This document shows, piece by piece, positions 7,735 through 16,830 of a DNA stretch of 57,383 bases. How positions within the stretch are numbered: position 1 is the first letter of the stretch; every line of letters starts with the position of its first letter. The position numbers were made by a program, and so were the translations under genes. The notes below the pieces were generated by a model. That model did not search any database. It saw only the letters and a list, made by a program, of their open reading frames with translations, and had not been told where the DNA came from. The stretch comes from an uncultured Anaerolineaceae bacterium (lineage in GTDB: Bacteria; Chloroflexota; Anaerolineae; Promineifilales; Promineifilaceae), in assembly GCA_937967805.1 (NCBI GenBank), contig CALBTC010000137.1, positions 1 through 57,383 on the forward strand. Reading direction: 5' to 3'.

Positions 7735-7954
7735 AAGTTCGGTCAGTTTAGGCCTAAGGAAAGAACTCCTCCCCCAAACTGGCACGAGAGAAACGCGACT
7801 GGAACAAGCTGATCGAGCTTACAGTGATGCCGTTGGCGAAAGCCACCCTCCTCCTTAGGTCTTTGGCAGAAACTGGACTGCTCGATGCACACCCCTCCTG
7901 GTGCATGAGCAAACAACAAGAACCGCTCTCTTCTCACGAAGGGAGCGGTTTTTT
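7735..7954 (+). ncRNA. Unclassified structured small RNA, about 220 nt
   Basis: Between a sigma70-like promoter and a strong terminator lies a stretch with dense pairing and no credible ORF. Visible helices: a closing stem CCTAAGGA (7753-7760) with TCCTTAGG (7852-7859); AAGCT-gatcg-AGCTT (7806-7820); a GNRA-capped TGGC-GAAA-GCCA (7834-7845); an 10-bp stem with one bulged G, GCTCGATGCAC with GTGCATGAGC (7880-7910); and the terminator. The size would suit a 6S-like RNA, but I do not see conserved features of RNase P, tmRNA, SRP RNA or a riboswitch class I can name. It could also be a long leader of the mrp operon that usually terminates early, though about 230 nt separate its terminator from mrpA. 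Confidence 0.55.
7921..7954 (+). terminator. Strong intrinsic terminator of the small RNA
   Basis: A 13-bp stem (7921-7933 with 7938-7950, one G-U pair, loop TCAC) runs straight into a T-run. It is one of the clearest terminators in the window. Confidence 0.88.
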
Positions 7955-8053
7955 CTTTGCCCTCTGTCTTTGAACTAAACGAACATCCAACTGTATTTCC
8001 CGGCAATCCATGCCTCATAAAATTCACTATAATTTCGCGCTAATTTAACCAAG

Positions 8054-8082
8054 TTGACTTTTTATCATATTGTTGATAGAAA
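8054..8082 (+). promoter_or_regulatory. Possible promoter of the mrp operon
   Basis: TTGACT (8054-8059), 17-nt spacer, TAGAAA (8077-8082). It would give a leader of about 95 nt before mrpA, in an otherwise AT-rich, gene-free stretch. Confidence 0.35.
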
Positions 8083-8184
8083 TTAAATTAATGCGCAAAC
8101 TGCTGTGCAAGCCCTGTATCTATCAATCTGATTTTTAGAGCTGCTTACCAAGTAAACTGACATTTATCTTGGATTAATCGAGAA

Positions 8185-11124
8185 ATGAATGTCAGTTTTT
8201 CATTGCAGTCATCATCACTTTTTGGTTATTTAATGCAAGTCAACACAGTTTTCATGCCTTTTATTGCTATATTAGCGGCCGCTTTAATCGCAGCCATTTG
8301 CGGCCAAACAAACTGGTTGCAGAGGCGAAACGGCCATAACCACCTTACCATCCTCGCCTGGCTCCTGGCCAGCGCCCCACTTTTTTCATTCTTTCTGCTT
8401 CTGCAACAAGTAAGACTTATCAACAGTGGTGAAACAGTTAAAGCCAGCCTCACCTGGTTGCCCAGTGTTGGCCTAAATTTCGGCTTTTTTCTGGACGGCC
8501 TGAGCCTATTGTTTGCCCTGCTCATAACTGGCATCGGCACGTTGATCATCATTTACAGTGGCTACTACTTCCAAAATGAGCCTTCTGCCTGGCGGTTTTT
8601 AAGCTACCTGTTTTTGTTCATGGCCGCCATGTTGGGTCTGGTGCTGGCAGACGACCTCATTACCCTGTTTGTTTTTTGGGAGGGTACCAGCATCACCTCA
8701 TTTTTGCTGGTGGCCTATAAATTTAAATACCCGGAAGCTCGACAAGGGGCGTTTAAAGCGTTGTTCATTACCGGTGGTGGTGGGATTACGCTGCTGTTTG
8801 GCTTGCTGCTTGTAGCCAACGTCACTAATGAAACCAGTCTGTCTGCCATCTTACAAAGTGGGGAACTGCTGCGCGACAATGCTTTATACCCGTTCATATT
8901 AGGCCTGCTGGCCCTGGCGAGTTTAACCAAAAGTGCCCAATTCCCGTTCCACATCTGGCTGCCGCAGGCCATGAGCGCCCCGACCCCTGCCAGCGCCTAT
9001 CTACATTCTGCCACGATGGTGAAGGCCGGCATCTATTTGATGGCCCGCTTCAATCCTGTTTTAGGAGAAACAGAGCTGTGGTTTTGGCTGTTCAGCATCG
9101 TGGGGCTGATAACAATGGTGTTGGGTGCCTACCTGGGGTTAAAACAAAACGACCTTAAGGCGCTGTTGGCCTATTCCACTATCAGCCAACTGGGTGTGTT
9201 GATGATGCTCATTGGCCAGGATACAAATATTGCCTTCAAGGCGCTAGTGGTGGGCGTGCTGGCTCACGCCCTGTACAAGAGCGCGCTTTTCCTTATAGCG
9301 GGCACGGTAGATCATGAGAGCGGCACTAGGGATTTGCGGCTGCTTGGTGGTTTGCGGCAAAAGATGCCCATTACGGCCGTTCTCGCCATCATCGCCGGGC
9401 TATCTATGGCCGGACTCCCGCCCATGTTTGGCTTTTTGGCCAAAGAGACACTGTTGGCAACGGCCGTTCACCCTACCCTGCCCGTCATTGTTAGTTGGTT
9501 ATTGGCGGCCGCTTCTGTAGTAGCCGGCGCGCTGCTGCTGACCCAGGCCGGCTTGCTGGTACACGGCACCTTTTGGGGCAAACCGGGCGAAGCCGCCGCC
9601 AAAGCACATGAGGCCCCAAGATTGATGCTGCTGGCTCCGGCCATTCCGGCACTGCTCTCGCTGGCCATTGGGCTGCTGCCAGAGCCGGAAGGGTTAGCGG
9701 CGCTGCTGGCAAAAGGAGCCGGGGCTGCCTTTGGCGATGAGGTGAAAGTTTCCTTGGCTTTGTGGACGGGGCTGAATGTGCCACTGTTATTGTCTGTGGT
9801 GGCCGTTAGTTTGGGCGTCACGTTATTCTATTTCCGGCATCCCATCCGGCAGTGGCAAAATCAATTTGTACCTACCCTTGATTTGAACCGTGGTTTTGCC
9901 GCCACGCTGAACGGGATTGATTGGCTGGCCAACCAGGTGACGCGGCTGCAAAACGGCCGTCTCCGTTTTTACCTCTCCGTTATCATTTTGGGCATGGTTG
10001 GTCTGGTGATTCTGTTCACTCAGGGACAGTTCAACCAACTGCTGCTCACCGTGCAAAATAACGTTCGTTTTACCTGGACAGGCAGCCAGGACTTATTGCG
10101 CCTGGTGGCGATTTTAGTGGCTATGGGGGCTGCCATCGCCAGCGTGCTGCTTAAGCGGGACTTTGCCGCCATTGTGGCGCTGGGGGCTTCCGGGCTGAGC
10201 ATCGCCGTGCTGATGGTGCTGGAACCCGCACCCGACGTTGCCCTGGTACAAATTGTGGTCGATATTTTGTCGGTGGTTATCCTGGTGCTGGCGCTGCGAC
10301 TGCTGCCGCGCAAGGAGCGGCAAAATGCACTGGCGCTGAATATAGAGGTAGGGAATCTCAATAGAATTCGCAATCTCATCGTGGCGATTACAAGTGGATT
10401 GGTGGTAACGGTTATCACCCTGTTCGCCCTCACCTCTAGGGAACGAGACAGTATCGTTACGCCCTTTTTTACCGAGAATGCCAAACCATTAACGGCCGCC
10501 AAGGACGTTGTTGGGGCCATCATCGTCGATTTCCGGGCACTGGACACGATGATTGAGATCGCCGTCTTTAGCATGGCAGGGTTGGGGATGTTTACGCTGC
10601 TGCGACATGCGGCGCGGGCATTGGGCGACACGGTGGGTGAGGAACGGCCGTTTGCCATCAACCTACCTTCATTAAATATTTTTGGCCAGCGTACCTCCGC
10701 CTTCATCCAGGCCCTGGCTCGCCTCGCCTTGCCGCTGGCTATTGTCATCGGTGCCACCCACATGATGTACGGTCACGACCAGCCCGGAGATGGTTTTACC
10801 GCCGGTGTCATTATTGGCCTGGCCGTCGCTTTCACCTACGTCGTGTTCGGCTATGCCGAGACGCGCCAGCGGTATAAATGGATCACGGCTCCTTTGATTG
10901 CTTCGGGCATTTTTCTGCTGCTGTTTGTGGGAATTTCTGGCTGGCTAATTAACGGCACCTTTTTATCCACGGTGGACTACGGTGCCATGCTGAATCTGTC
11001 CTTACCCACCGGCTTCAATTTAAGCAGTTCCTTTTTATTTGAAGTTGCCATTTGCCTGAGCGTTTTGGGCAGCGTCTTTTTTATGCTCAGCACGCTGGGC
11101 CATCCGGAATTAGGAGAAGTTTGA
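8185..11124 (+). CDS. mrpA: Mrp-type Na+/H+ antiporter subunit A fused to subunit B
   Basis: A 979-residue membrane protein, the largest subunit of the multisubunit cation/proton antiporter. Residues about 40-600 are a NuoL/MrpA proton-channel module (FVFWEGTSITSFLLVAYKF, SAQFPFHIWLPQAMSAPTPASAYLHSATMVKAGIYL). Residues about 635-715 match the DUF4040/MbhD-like part and about 760-810 the MbhE-like part. From about 820 a whole MrpB-like domain follows (MMYGHDQPGDGFTAGVIIGLAV), and there is no separate mrpB gene, so A and B are fused. The start is uncertain: ATG 8185 has a weak ribosome site, and ATG 8233 would also leave a full protein. The stop shares its last base with the mrpC ATG. Confidence 0.93.
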   Translation: MNVSFSLQSSSLFGYLMQVNTVFMPFIAILAAALIAAICGQTNWLQRRNGHNHLTILAWLLASAPLFSFFLLLQQVRLINSGETVKASLTWLPSVGLNFGFFLDGLSLLFALLITGIGTLIIIYSGYYFQNEPSAWRFLSYLFLFMAAMLGLVLADDLITLFVFWEGTSITSFLLVAYKFKYPEARQGAFKALFITGGGGITLLFGLLLVANVTNETSLSAILQSGELLRDNALYPFILGLLALASLTKSAQFPFHIWLPQAMSAPTPASAYLHSATMVKAGIYLMARFNPVLGETELWFWLFSIVGLITMVLGAYLGLKQNDLKALLAYSTISQLGVLMMLIGQDTNIAFKALVVGVLAHALYKSALFLIAGTVDHESGTRDLRLLGGLRQKMPITAVLAIIAGLSMAGLPPMFGFLAKETLLATAVHPTLPVIVSWLLAAASVVAGALLLTQAGLLVHGTFWGKPGEAAAKAHEAPRLMLLAPAIPALLSLAIGLLPEPEGLAALLAKGAGAAFGDEVKVSLALWTGLNVPLLLSVVAVSLGVTLFYFRHPIRQWQNQFVPTLDLNRGFAATLNGIDWLANQVTRLQNGRLRFYLSVIILGMVGLVILFTQGQFNQLLLTVQNNVRFTWTGSQDLLRLVAILVAMGAAIASVLLKRDFAAIVALGASGLSIAVLMVLEPAPDVALVQIVVDILSVVILVLALRLLPRKERQNALALNIEVGNLNRIRNLIVAITSGLVVTVITLFALTSRERDSIVTPFFTENAKPLTAAKDVVGAIIVDFRALDTMIEIAVFSMAGLGMFTLLRHAARALGDTVGEERPFAINLPSLNIFGQRTSAFIQALARLALPLAIVIGATHMMYGHDQPGDGFTAGVIIGLAVAFTYVVFGYAETRQRYKWITAPLIASGIFLLLFVGISGWLINGTFLSTVDYGAMLNLSLPTGFNLSSSFLFEVAICLSVLGSVFFMLSTLGHPELGEV

Positions 11125-11453
11125 TGGAACTTTTAACCGCAATTGCCATTGGCACACTGTTCGCCGTGGGCATTTACCAGATGCTGCGCCGTAACGTCAT
11201 TCGCTCGGCGATTGGCCTGATTATTTTGTCGAGCGGCATCAACTTGTTTTTGCTCAGCACCGGCGCTTTTCTAGGCACAGAACCAGCTTATGACGGTGCA
11301 GCCAATCCCAGCGATGCCCTGCCCCAGGCGCTCATTTTGACGGCCATTGTCATTAGCATGGGCGGGCTGGCATTTGTGCTGTCGCTGCTGGCCGTCATTT
11401 CGGCCCGCTATCAGACCAGCAACATTGATGAAATTGACAGGCTGAAGCAATGA
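11124..11453 (+). CDS. mrpC: Mrp antiporter subunit C (NuoK-like)
   Basis: A 109-residue, three-helix NuoK-like subunit (IRSAIGLIILSSGINLFLLSTG, DALPQALILTAIVISMGGLAF). The ATG at 11124 overlaps the mrpA stop (TGATG) and has GGAGAA 10 nt upstream. The stop overlaps mrpD as ATGA, giving strict translational coupling through A-C-D. The upstream in-frame ATG (11052) lies inside mrpA and is rejected. Confidence 0.93.
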   Translation: MELLTAIAIGTLFAVGIYQMLRRNVIRSAIGLIILSSGINLFLLSTGAFLGTEPAYDGAANPSDALPQALILTAIVISMGGLAFVLSLLAVISARYQTSNIDEIDRLKQ

Positions 11454-12937
11454 ACCATCTTGCTTTGTTACCGATTCTCATTCCATTTTTCGGGGCGGTG
11501 ATTGCCCTGTTTTTGATGCGCGCGCCGCGCTGGCAAGGGTATTGGAGCCTGGGGGTGTTGGGCACGGCCGTTTTCAGCAGCAGCTATCTTTTGTGGACGG
11601 TTCATGCAACAGGCGAAGCTATCGTTTTTTACGGCGGTGGCTGGATAGCACCCTTTGGCATTGCCATCGTGGGTGACCTGCTGGGCGCGCTCATGGCCCT
11701 GATGAGCCAGGCAGTGCTGCTGCTAGGCACCCTCTACGCTCTGGGCGCTAAGGATAAAAACGCGCGCTATCCCGGCTTCTACCCCCTTTTTCTCATGCTC
11801 ACTACCGGCCTGACGGGCACGTTCCTGACCGGCGACCTGTTCAACCTTTTTGTTTTCACCGAACTGCTGGTCATCTCCGGCACGGTGCTCACCGCCATCT
11901 CCGATGACAAATTGGGAGCTGAAGCCGCCTACAAATATTTCTATATCAGCCTGCTGGCCGCCACCTTTTTACTCCTGGCCAACGGCACGCTGTACGTCTC
12001 TTATGGCACGCTCAATCTGGCCGATCTGGCCGAGCGCATCGCCCAAAATCCAGACGTGCCGCTGCTCACCACCAGCATCGCCTTTTTAATGGCCACTTTC
12101 ATGATTAAGAGCGCCGTCTTCCCGTTCCATTTTTGGCAGCCGGATTTTCATACGGCCGCACCAACGGCCGTCTCCGCCATGCTCTCTTCGGTGGTAGTGA
12201 AGCTGGGCGTGTATGGCTTCTTGCGTATGACCACCCTGCTGTTTGTAGAACAGGCCGCGCTGATTCAAACGCTGCTGGTAGTATTGGGCGTGATCGGCAT
12301 CTTTTTTGGCGGCCTGTCGGCCATCGGCACGCACAACGTTAAGCGGATGCTGGCTTATTCCACGCTGGCCCAAATTGGCTTCATTTTGGTGGGCATTGGC
12401 TGGGGCACGCCGCTTTCCATCGCCGCGGCCCTGGTGTTCACCGTCAACCACAGCCTCATCAAAGCCGCCATGCTGATGCTGGCCGGGTTTGTGGCCAGCC
12501 GCGCCTCGGTGAAGTCAGCGGCTTTTGCCGTGGTGACCGGGCTGGGCCAGCAGCTGCCGCTGGCGGGCGGGCTCTTTTTTGTAGGGGCGCTGGCGCTGGC
12601 CGGCATTCCACCGACCAACGGGTTCATCAGCAAGCTGCTGCTGTTTAACAGCGGCGTGGCGGGAACGCAGCTGCTGGTGCTCAGCCTGATGGCGTTGGGC
12701 AGCCTGGCCACGCTCATCTACACCATGCGCGCTTTTCAGCGGATTTGGTGGGAGCCGCAGTTGGATACGGCCGTCACCCTCAAACCCACCGGAGATAACT
12801 TGATCGCTCCGGCCTTGCTCATAGGGCTGGTCGTGGCGCTGGGGTTATGGGCCGAGCCGCTGGTGCAGCTCACCGATGCCACCACGCGCTGGCTGGCCCA
12901 GCCGGAATTTTACATTACGGCTGTTTTAGGCAATTGA
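11450..12937 (+). CDS. mrpD: Mrp antiporter subunit D (NuoM/N-like)
   Basis: A 495-residue proton-channel subunit with about 14 helices. Typical segments are FNLFVFTELLVISGTVLTAISDD, MIKSAVFPFHFWQPDFHTAAPTAVSAMLSSVVVKLG with the channel lysine, and VKRMLAYSTLAQIGFILVGIGWG. It starts at an ATGA overlap with mrpC. It forms the antiporter core with MrpA. The 17-nt gap to mrpE contains an ACAGGAGAA ribosome site. Confidence 0.94.
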   Translation: MNHLALLPILIPFFGAVIALFLMRAPRWQGYWSLGVLGTAVFSSSYLLWTVHATGEAIVFYGGGWIAPFGIAIVGDLLGALMALMSQAVLLLGTLYALGAKDKNARYPGFYPLFLMLTTGLTGTFLTGDLFNLFVFTELLVISGTVLTAISDDKLGAEAAYKYFYISLLAATFLLLANGTLYVSYGTLNLADLAERIAQNPDVPLLTTSIAFLMATFMIKSAVFPFHFWQPDFHTAAPTAVSAMLSSVVVKLGVYGFLRMTTLLFVEQAALIQTLLVVLGVIGIFFGGLSAIGTHNVKRMLAYSTLAQIGFILVGIGWGTPLSIAAALVFTVNHSLIKAAMLMLAGFVASRASVKSAAFAVVTGLGQQLPLAGGLFFVGALALAGIPPTNGFISKLLLFNSGVAGTQLLVLSLMALGSLATLIYTMRAFQRIWWEPQLDTAVTLKPTGDNLIAPALLIGLVVALGLWAEPLVQLTDATTRWLAQPEFYITAVLGN

Positions 12938-12953
12938 CACACAGGAGAAGCAA

Positions 12954-13433
12954 ATGCACTATCTGACGTTTATGATACCGATTTGGCTGCTTTATCTGCT
13001 GCTGACGGGTAACTGGGCGCTGAACAATTTAGTGACGGGATTCATTCTGGCCGGTTTGGTGGTTGTTTTGGTTCGTCCGGCGAAACGGCCGTTTGCCTGG
13101 AAGCGTCTGCCCGACGCCCTGCTTGCCTCGGTCCTGTATCTGCTTAGGCTGTTTTGGGACCTGCTGGTCAGCGGCATTCAAGTTTCTCGCATCGTGCTTA
13201 CGCCTTCATTGCCCATCAAGCCCGGCATCGTCGCCATCCCGTCACACTGTGAAACCGATTTGGGGGTGGCCCTCAGCGCCCATGCCATCACCTTGACGCC
13301 GGGAGAACTGGTTATTGAAATTGATGAAGCCGGCGTCATGTACACTCACATGCTGGATGCAACCGCACCCGAGAAAAAAATAGCCGAAGCTCAAAAAGAG
13401 CGGCGGGACCTATTGAGCCGCATCTTTGCCTAA
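12954..13433 (+). CDS. mrpE: Mrp antiporter subunit E
   Basis: A 159-residue subunit with two or three N-terminal hydrophobic helices and a cytoplasmic C-terminal domain. PSHCETDLGVALSAHAITLTPGELVIEID is the family signature (usually ...NSITLTPGT...). AGGAGAAGC lies just upstream of ATG 12954. It is the assembly subunit of the Mrp complex; length and position are normal. Confidence 0.92.
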   Translation: MHYLTFMIPIWLLYLLLTGNWALNNLVTGFILAGLVVVLVRPAKRPFAWKRLPDALLASVLYLLRLFWDLLVSGIQVSRIVLTPSLPIKPGIVAIPSHCETDLGVALSAHAITLTPGELVIEIDEAGVMYTHMLDATAPEKKIAEAQKERRDLLSRIFA

Positions 13434-13461
13434 ACACAAAACGATTGGAGCGAAACCAACT

Positions 13462-13737
13462 ATGGCACAAGTTTTAAATGTAACCTTGCAGGCAGCCCTT
13501 GTTATTCACACTTTGCTGCTGGCCTTTGTCGTCTACAAAGTGTGGCGAGGTAAAGAAATCATGGAGCGACTGGTGGGGGCAGATATTGTAGCCACCCTCA
13601 CAATTGGCATCCTTGTGCTCACGGCGCTGATTCAGTCCAACGGCATTTACATTGATGTGGCTCTGGGATTAGCGGCTTTGGGCTTTGTAAGCACCATCGC
13701 CCTGGCTAAATATGCGGCCGACGAGCAGATGTTTTAA
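13462..13737 (+). CDS. mrpF: Mrp antiporter subunit F
   Basis: A 91-residue, three-helix subunit (VYKVWRGKEIMERLVGADIVATLTIGILVL), including the conserved Asp in RLVGAD. The true start is taken as ATG 13462, after TTGGAGCG; the frame opens earlier (13426), inside mrpE, but those codons do not resemble MrpF. Confidence 0.88.
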   Translation: MAQVLNVTLQAALVIHTLLLAFVVYKVWRGKEIMERLVGADIVATLTIGILVLTALIQSNGIYIDVALGLAALGFVSTIALAKYAADEQMF

Positions 13738-13746
13738 GGAAAATCG

Positions 13747-14079
13747 ATGTCTACGATTACTGAAATTGGCGTGATTATTGCGATTTTTATTGGCACCTTT
13801 TTTTCCATCGTGGGTGTGCTTGGTTACCTCAGGTTGCCCGATGTCTACACCAAGCTGCACGCTTCTGGCAAGGTAGGTATCTTTGGCGTCGTGCTGCTGC
13901 TCATTGCTACCATCATCTGGTCACCCACCAACTTTAACGCCGGGCGTGGTCTTATCCTCATGGCACTTCTTTTAATCACTGGGCCCGTTACGTCTCATGC
14001 CATCAGCTCAGTTGCATACCGGCTGGGCATTCGCCTGGAAAAGTCCATCAGAGACGATCTGGCTGATAAAACACCATAA
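13747..14079 (+). CDS. mrpG: Mrp antiporter subunit G
   Basis: A 110-residue, three-helix subunit containing FFSIVGVLGYLRLPDVYTKLHASGKVGIFGV, the family hallmark. It follows mrpF by 9 nt with AAGGAAA as ribosome site and closes the set A(B)-C-D-E-F-G. It is followed by 16 nt and a strong ribosome site for the exchanger gene, so the operon continues. Confidence 0.92.
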   Translation: MSTITEIGVIIAIFIGTFFSIVGVLGYLRLPDVYTKLHASGKVGIFGVVLLLIATIIWSPTNFNAGRGLILMALLLITGPVTSHAISSVAYRLGIRLEKSIRDDLADKTP

Positions 14080-14095
14080 CTGGAGGAATATCTTC

Positions 14096-15019
14096 GTGGC
14101 TATCTTACTTGACGTTCTCATTATCGTTGCCTGTATTGTCGGTTTGTGGCGTGGCGCGGAAATGGTGGTTAATTCCGCCACCCATATCGCGCGCAAAATC
14201 GGCATGTCTGATCTGGTCATTGGCCTGACCGTCGTGGCTATCGGTACATCGGCACCGGAATTTGCCGTTACCGTTGTGGCTGCGCTGGAGGGACAGTCAG
14301 ACATCTCTGTGGGCAATGTCGTCGGGTCCAACATCTTCAACCTCGGCTTCATTTTGGGTGGGCTGGCGCTGCTGCGCGGGATTGCCACCACCAAAACCAT
14401 GGTGTATCGTGATGGCGGCATGCTCATCGGCACGACCATCCTGCTCATTATCTTCCTTTGGGATCTCACCTTGAGCCGTTTTGAAGGTGTGGTCCTGTTG
14501 ATCATTTTGGTTACTTACCTCGGACTACTTATCTATCGCCGTTCAGAAAGCGATGAACATATTCCTGAAGGAAACTTTAGCTGGCTAGACGTTCCGAAGT
14601 TTATTCTAGGAATCGCCATTATTGTCGTCAGCGGGCATTTTTTCGTGGAAGCCGCTTCTGATCTGGCGCGCCTGATTGGCATATCCGAGTGGGTGATTGG
14701 CGTTACAATTGTGGCCGTTGGCACCTCCGCTCCAGAAATTGCCACGTCGCTGGTGGCTTTGCTGCGCGGACAATCGGGCATGTCGGCCGGGAATCTGGTA
14801 GGCAGCGATCTGTTTAATTTGCTTGGGGTTTTGGGTTTGGCCGGCCTGCTTGTTCCGTTAACGGTCAATCCGGCAGCCCAGGGCAGCATCTTTTTGCTGG
14901 GCGGCATGGTTATAGTGGTGGTGGTCATGATGCGTACCGGCTGGCGCATGTCTCGCTGGGAGGGTGGCTTGCTTATCACCATTAACCTGGCGCGCTGGGC
15001 GATGGATTTCACGCGTTAA
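14096..15019 (+). CDS. CaCA-family Na+/Ca2+ exchanger-like protein
   Basis: About 307 residues made of two homologous halves. Each carries the alpha-repeat of calcium/cation antiporters: GTSAPEFAVTVVAALEG with GNVVGSNIFNLG in the first half, and GTSAPEIATSLVALLRG with GNLVGSDLFNLL in the second, separated by a short loop. This is the YrbG/CaxA-like arrangement, exchanging Ca2+ for Na+ (or K+). The start is GTG 14096, with TGGAGGA 9 nt upstream; longer frames from 13997 run inside mrpG. Placed behind mrpG, it could use the Na+ gradient made by Mrp. Confidence 0.9.
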   Translation: MAILLDVLIIVACIVGLWRGAEMVVNSATHIARKIGMSDLVIGLTVVAIGTSAPEFAVTVVAALEGQSDISVGNVVGSNIFNLGFILGGLALLRGIATTKTMVYRDGGMLIGTTILLIIFLWDLTLSRFEGVVLLIILVTYLGLLIYRRSESDEHIPEGNFSWLDVPKFILGIAIIVVSGHFFVEAASDLARLIGISEWVIGVTIVAVGTSAPEIATSLVALLRGQSGMSAGNLVGSDLFNLLGVLGLAGLLVPLTVNPAAQGSIFLLGGMVIVVVVMMRTGWRMSRWEGGLLITINLARWAMDFTR

Positions 15020-15034
15020 GACGAATAGCTTTTG

Positions 15035-16822
15035 ATGACTTTTGACCACATACTGGTATTGGGCATTCTAACGGCCGCAATCGCACTTTTTATCAGTGAC
15101 CGGCTGCGTGTTGATCTGGTTGCGCTGCTCGTTCTCATTGCCCTCATTCTTACCGGCTTGCTTACCCCTGAGGAAGCTTTTGCCGGTTTTGCCAGCCCGG
15201 CGGTAATTACCGTTTGGGCTGTCTTTATCATCAGCGGCGCCATGTTTCAGAGCGGCGTAGCTGACATGCTGGCCCGGCAAATGCTGCGCCTGGCCGGCAA
15301 CAATCCCACACGTCTGCTCATCGTCATCATGATTACGGCGGGCATCATGTCTGCCTTTATGAACAATATTGGCGCGGTAGCCATTTTGCTGCCGGCGGTG
15401 GTGGCCATTGGCCGCAGCCAGCAGATTGCGCCGTCCAAGCTGCTGATGCCGCTGGCGTTTGCGGCGCTGCTGGGCGGCAACATGACCCTCATTGGCACGC
15501 CACCGAACATTTTGGCTACTACCATTTTGCAGGATTACGGCGGCGTAGAACCGTTTCAATTTTTTGACTTTCTGCCGATGGGCATCATCGTTCTGGCAGC
15601 GGGCATTTTGTACATGGTGCTGTTTGGGCGGCACCTGCTACCGGAACGGCAAAGTGGCGATGAGCTGGTGGACGCTTATCCGGTACGGGATTATGTGACC
15701 GAAGTGCGGATAAGTGAAAGGTCGCCGCTGGTCGGGCAAACGGTAAAACAATCCGGCTTTGGTGAAAAGTTCGATCTGAACATTTTACGCGTGCGGCATG
15801 AAGTGGATGAAATGGAGTCGCCAATGGCAGAACGGCCGTTACATGCCGGCGACGTGTTGCTGATCGAGGGACCGGTGCCGCAAATCTTAACGGTCTGCCG
15901 CACCCATGAACTGCAATTGGTCAAAGAGTGGCAGTCACAGGCGTGGCATCCCAGCCCGGAGACAGAGGGAATGCAGCTCATTGAGCTGACACTTGCGCCC
16001 CAATCAAATCTCACCGGGCAAACGTTAAAAGAGATGGGCTTCCGGGCCCGCTTTGGCCTGTCTGTGCTGGCGATCCGGCACAGCGGCAAGTCGATTACCG
16101 ATCATCTAGGGGATGTGCCGATTGAATTTGGCGATGCGCTGCTGGTTCAGGGCCCTCCCGGCAAGTTTGGCCTGCTGCGCACCAACTCCAATTTCCTGGT
16201 TCTAGACGCACCGCCGGTGGAGTTGAGACGCACAGAAAAAGCGGCCGTTGCCCTCGTCATTCTGTTTGCTGCCCTGCTGACCGCCACCGTTGGCTGGCTA
16301 GGCATTGCCACCACAATGGTGCTAGGTGCTGTCTTAATGATCATCGCCGGCGTCTTGACAATGGACGAAGCGTACCAGGCCATCGACTGGCAGTCGATCT
16401 TTCTCATTGCCGGGATGCTGCCGCTGGGCATTGCCATGGAGGAAACGGGCACCGCCCGCCTGCTGGCCGATCAGCTGGTGAATCTGGTCGGCAGTTGGGG
16501 GCCCGTGGCCGTGCTGGGTGGCGTTTTTGTGCTCACGGCATTGCTCACCGAGGTGGTTTCCAACGCGGCCGCCACCGTGCTCATGGTACCCATTGCCATT
16601 GACGCCGGCTTTGGCCTGAACGTGGCCCCGGAACCGTTTGTGATGGCTACCGTTTTGGCGGCGTCCACCTCCTTTTTAATGCCCGTGGGGCACCAGGTAA
16701 ACGTTATCATTTACGGACCGGGCGGCTACCGCTTCTCCGACTACACTCGCGTGGGCGTCTGGCTCAACTTGATCATCTTGGGATTGGTCCTGACAATTTT
16801 GCCCTTAATCTGGCCATTTTGA
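15035..16822 (+). CDS. DASS/SLC13-type transporter with two RCK_C domains
   Basis: About 595 residues. Two membrane halves carry the divalent anion:sodium symporter hairpins (AFMNNIGAVAILLPAV with GGNMTLIGTPPNILATT; TEVVSNAAATVLMVPIA with SFLMPVGHQVNVIIYGPG). Between them, residues about 215-390 form two TrkA_C/RCK_C domains (SPLVGQTVKQSGFGEKFDLNILRVRH; SNLTGQTLKEMGFRARFGLSVLAIRH). Such proteins move dicarboxylates, sulfate or other anions with Na+. ATG 15035 is preferred over the adjacent TTG. Only 15 nt follow the exchanger stop, so it may belong to the mrp transcript. Confidence 0.9.
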   Translation: MTFDHILVLGILTAAIALFISDRLRVDLVALLVLIALILTGLLTPEEAFAGFASPAVITVWAVFIISGAMFQSGVADMLARQMLRLAGNNPTRLLIVIMITAGIMSAFMNNIGAVAILLPAVVAIGRSQQIAPSKLLMPLAFAALLGGNMTLIGTPPNILATTILQDYGGVEPFQFFDFLPMGIIVLAAGILYMVLFGRHLLPERQSGDELVDAYPVRDYVTEVRISERSPLVGQTVKQSGFGEKFDLNILRVRHEVDEMESPMAERPLHAGDVLLIEGPVPQILTVCRTHELQLVKEWQSQAWHPSPETEGMQLIELTLAPQSNLTGQTLKEMGFRARFGLSVLAIRHSGKSITDHLGDVPIEFGDALLVQGPPGKFGLLRTNSNFLVLDAPPVELRRTEKAAVALVILFAALLTATVGWLGIATTMVLGAVLMIIAGVLTMDEAYQAIDWQSIFLIAGMLPLGIAMEETGTARLLADQLVNLVGSWGPVAVLGGVFVLTALLTEVVSNAAATVLMVPIAIDAGFGLNVAPEPFVMATVLAASTSFLMPVGHQVNVIIYGPGGYRFSDYTRVGVWLNLIILGLVLTILPLIWPF

Positions 16823-16830
16823 CCATATCG

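Noticed and set aside
7743..8027. Minus-strand frame of 94 codons over the structured RNA
   Set aside because: It starts downstream of the RNA terminator, crosses the terminator stem, has no ribosome site and no recognisable family.
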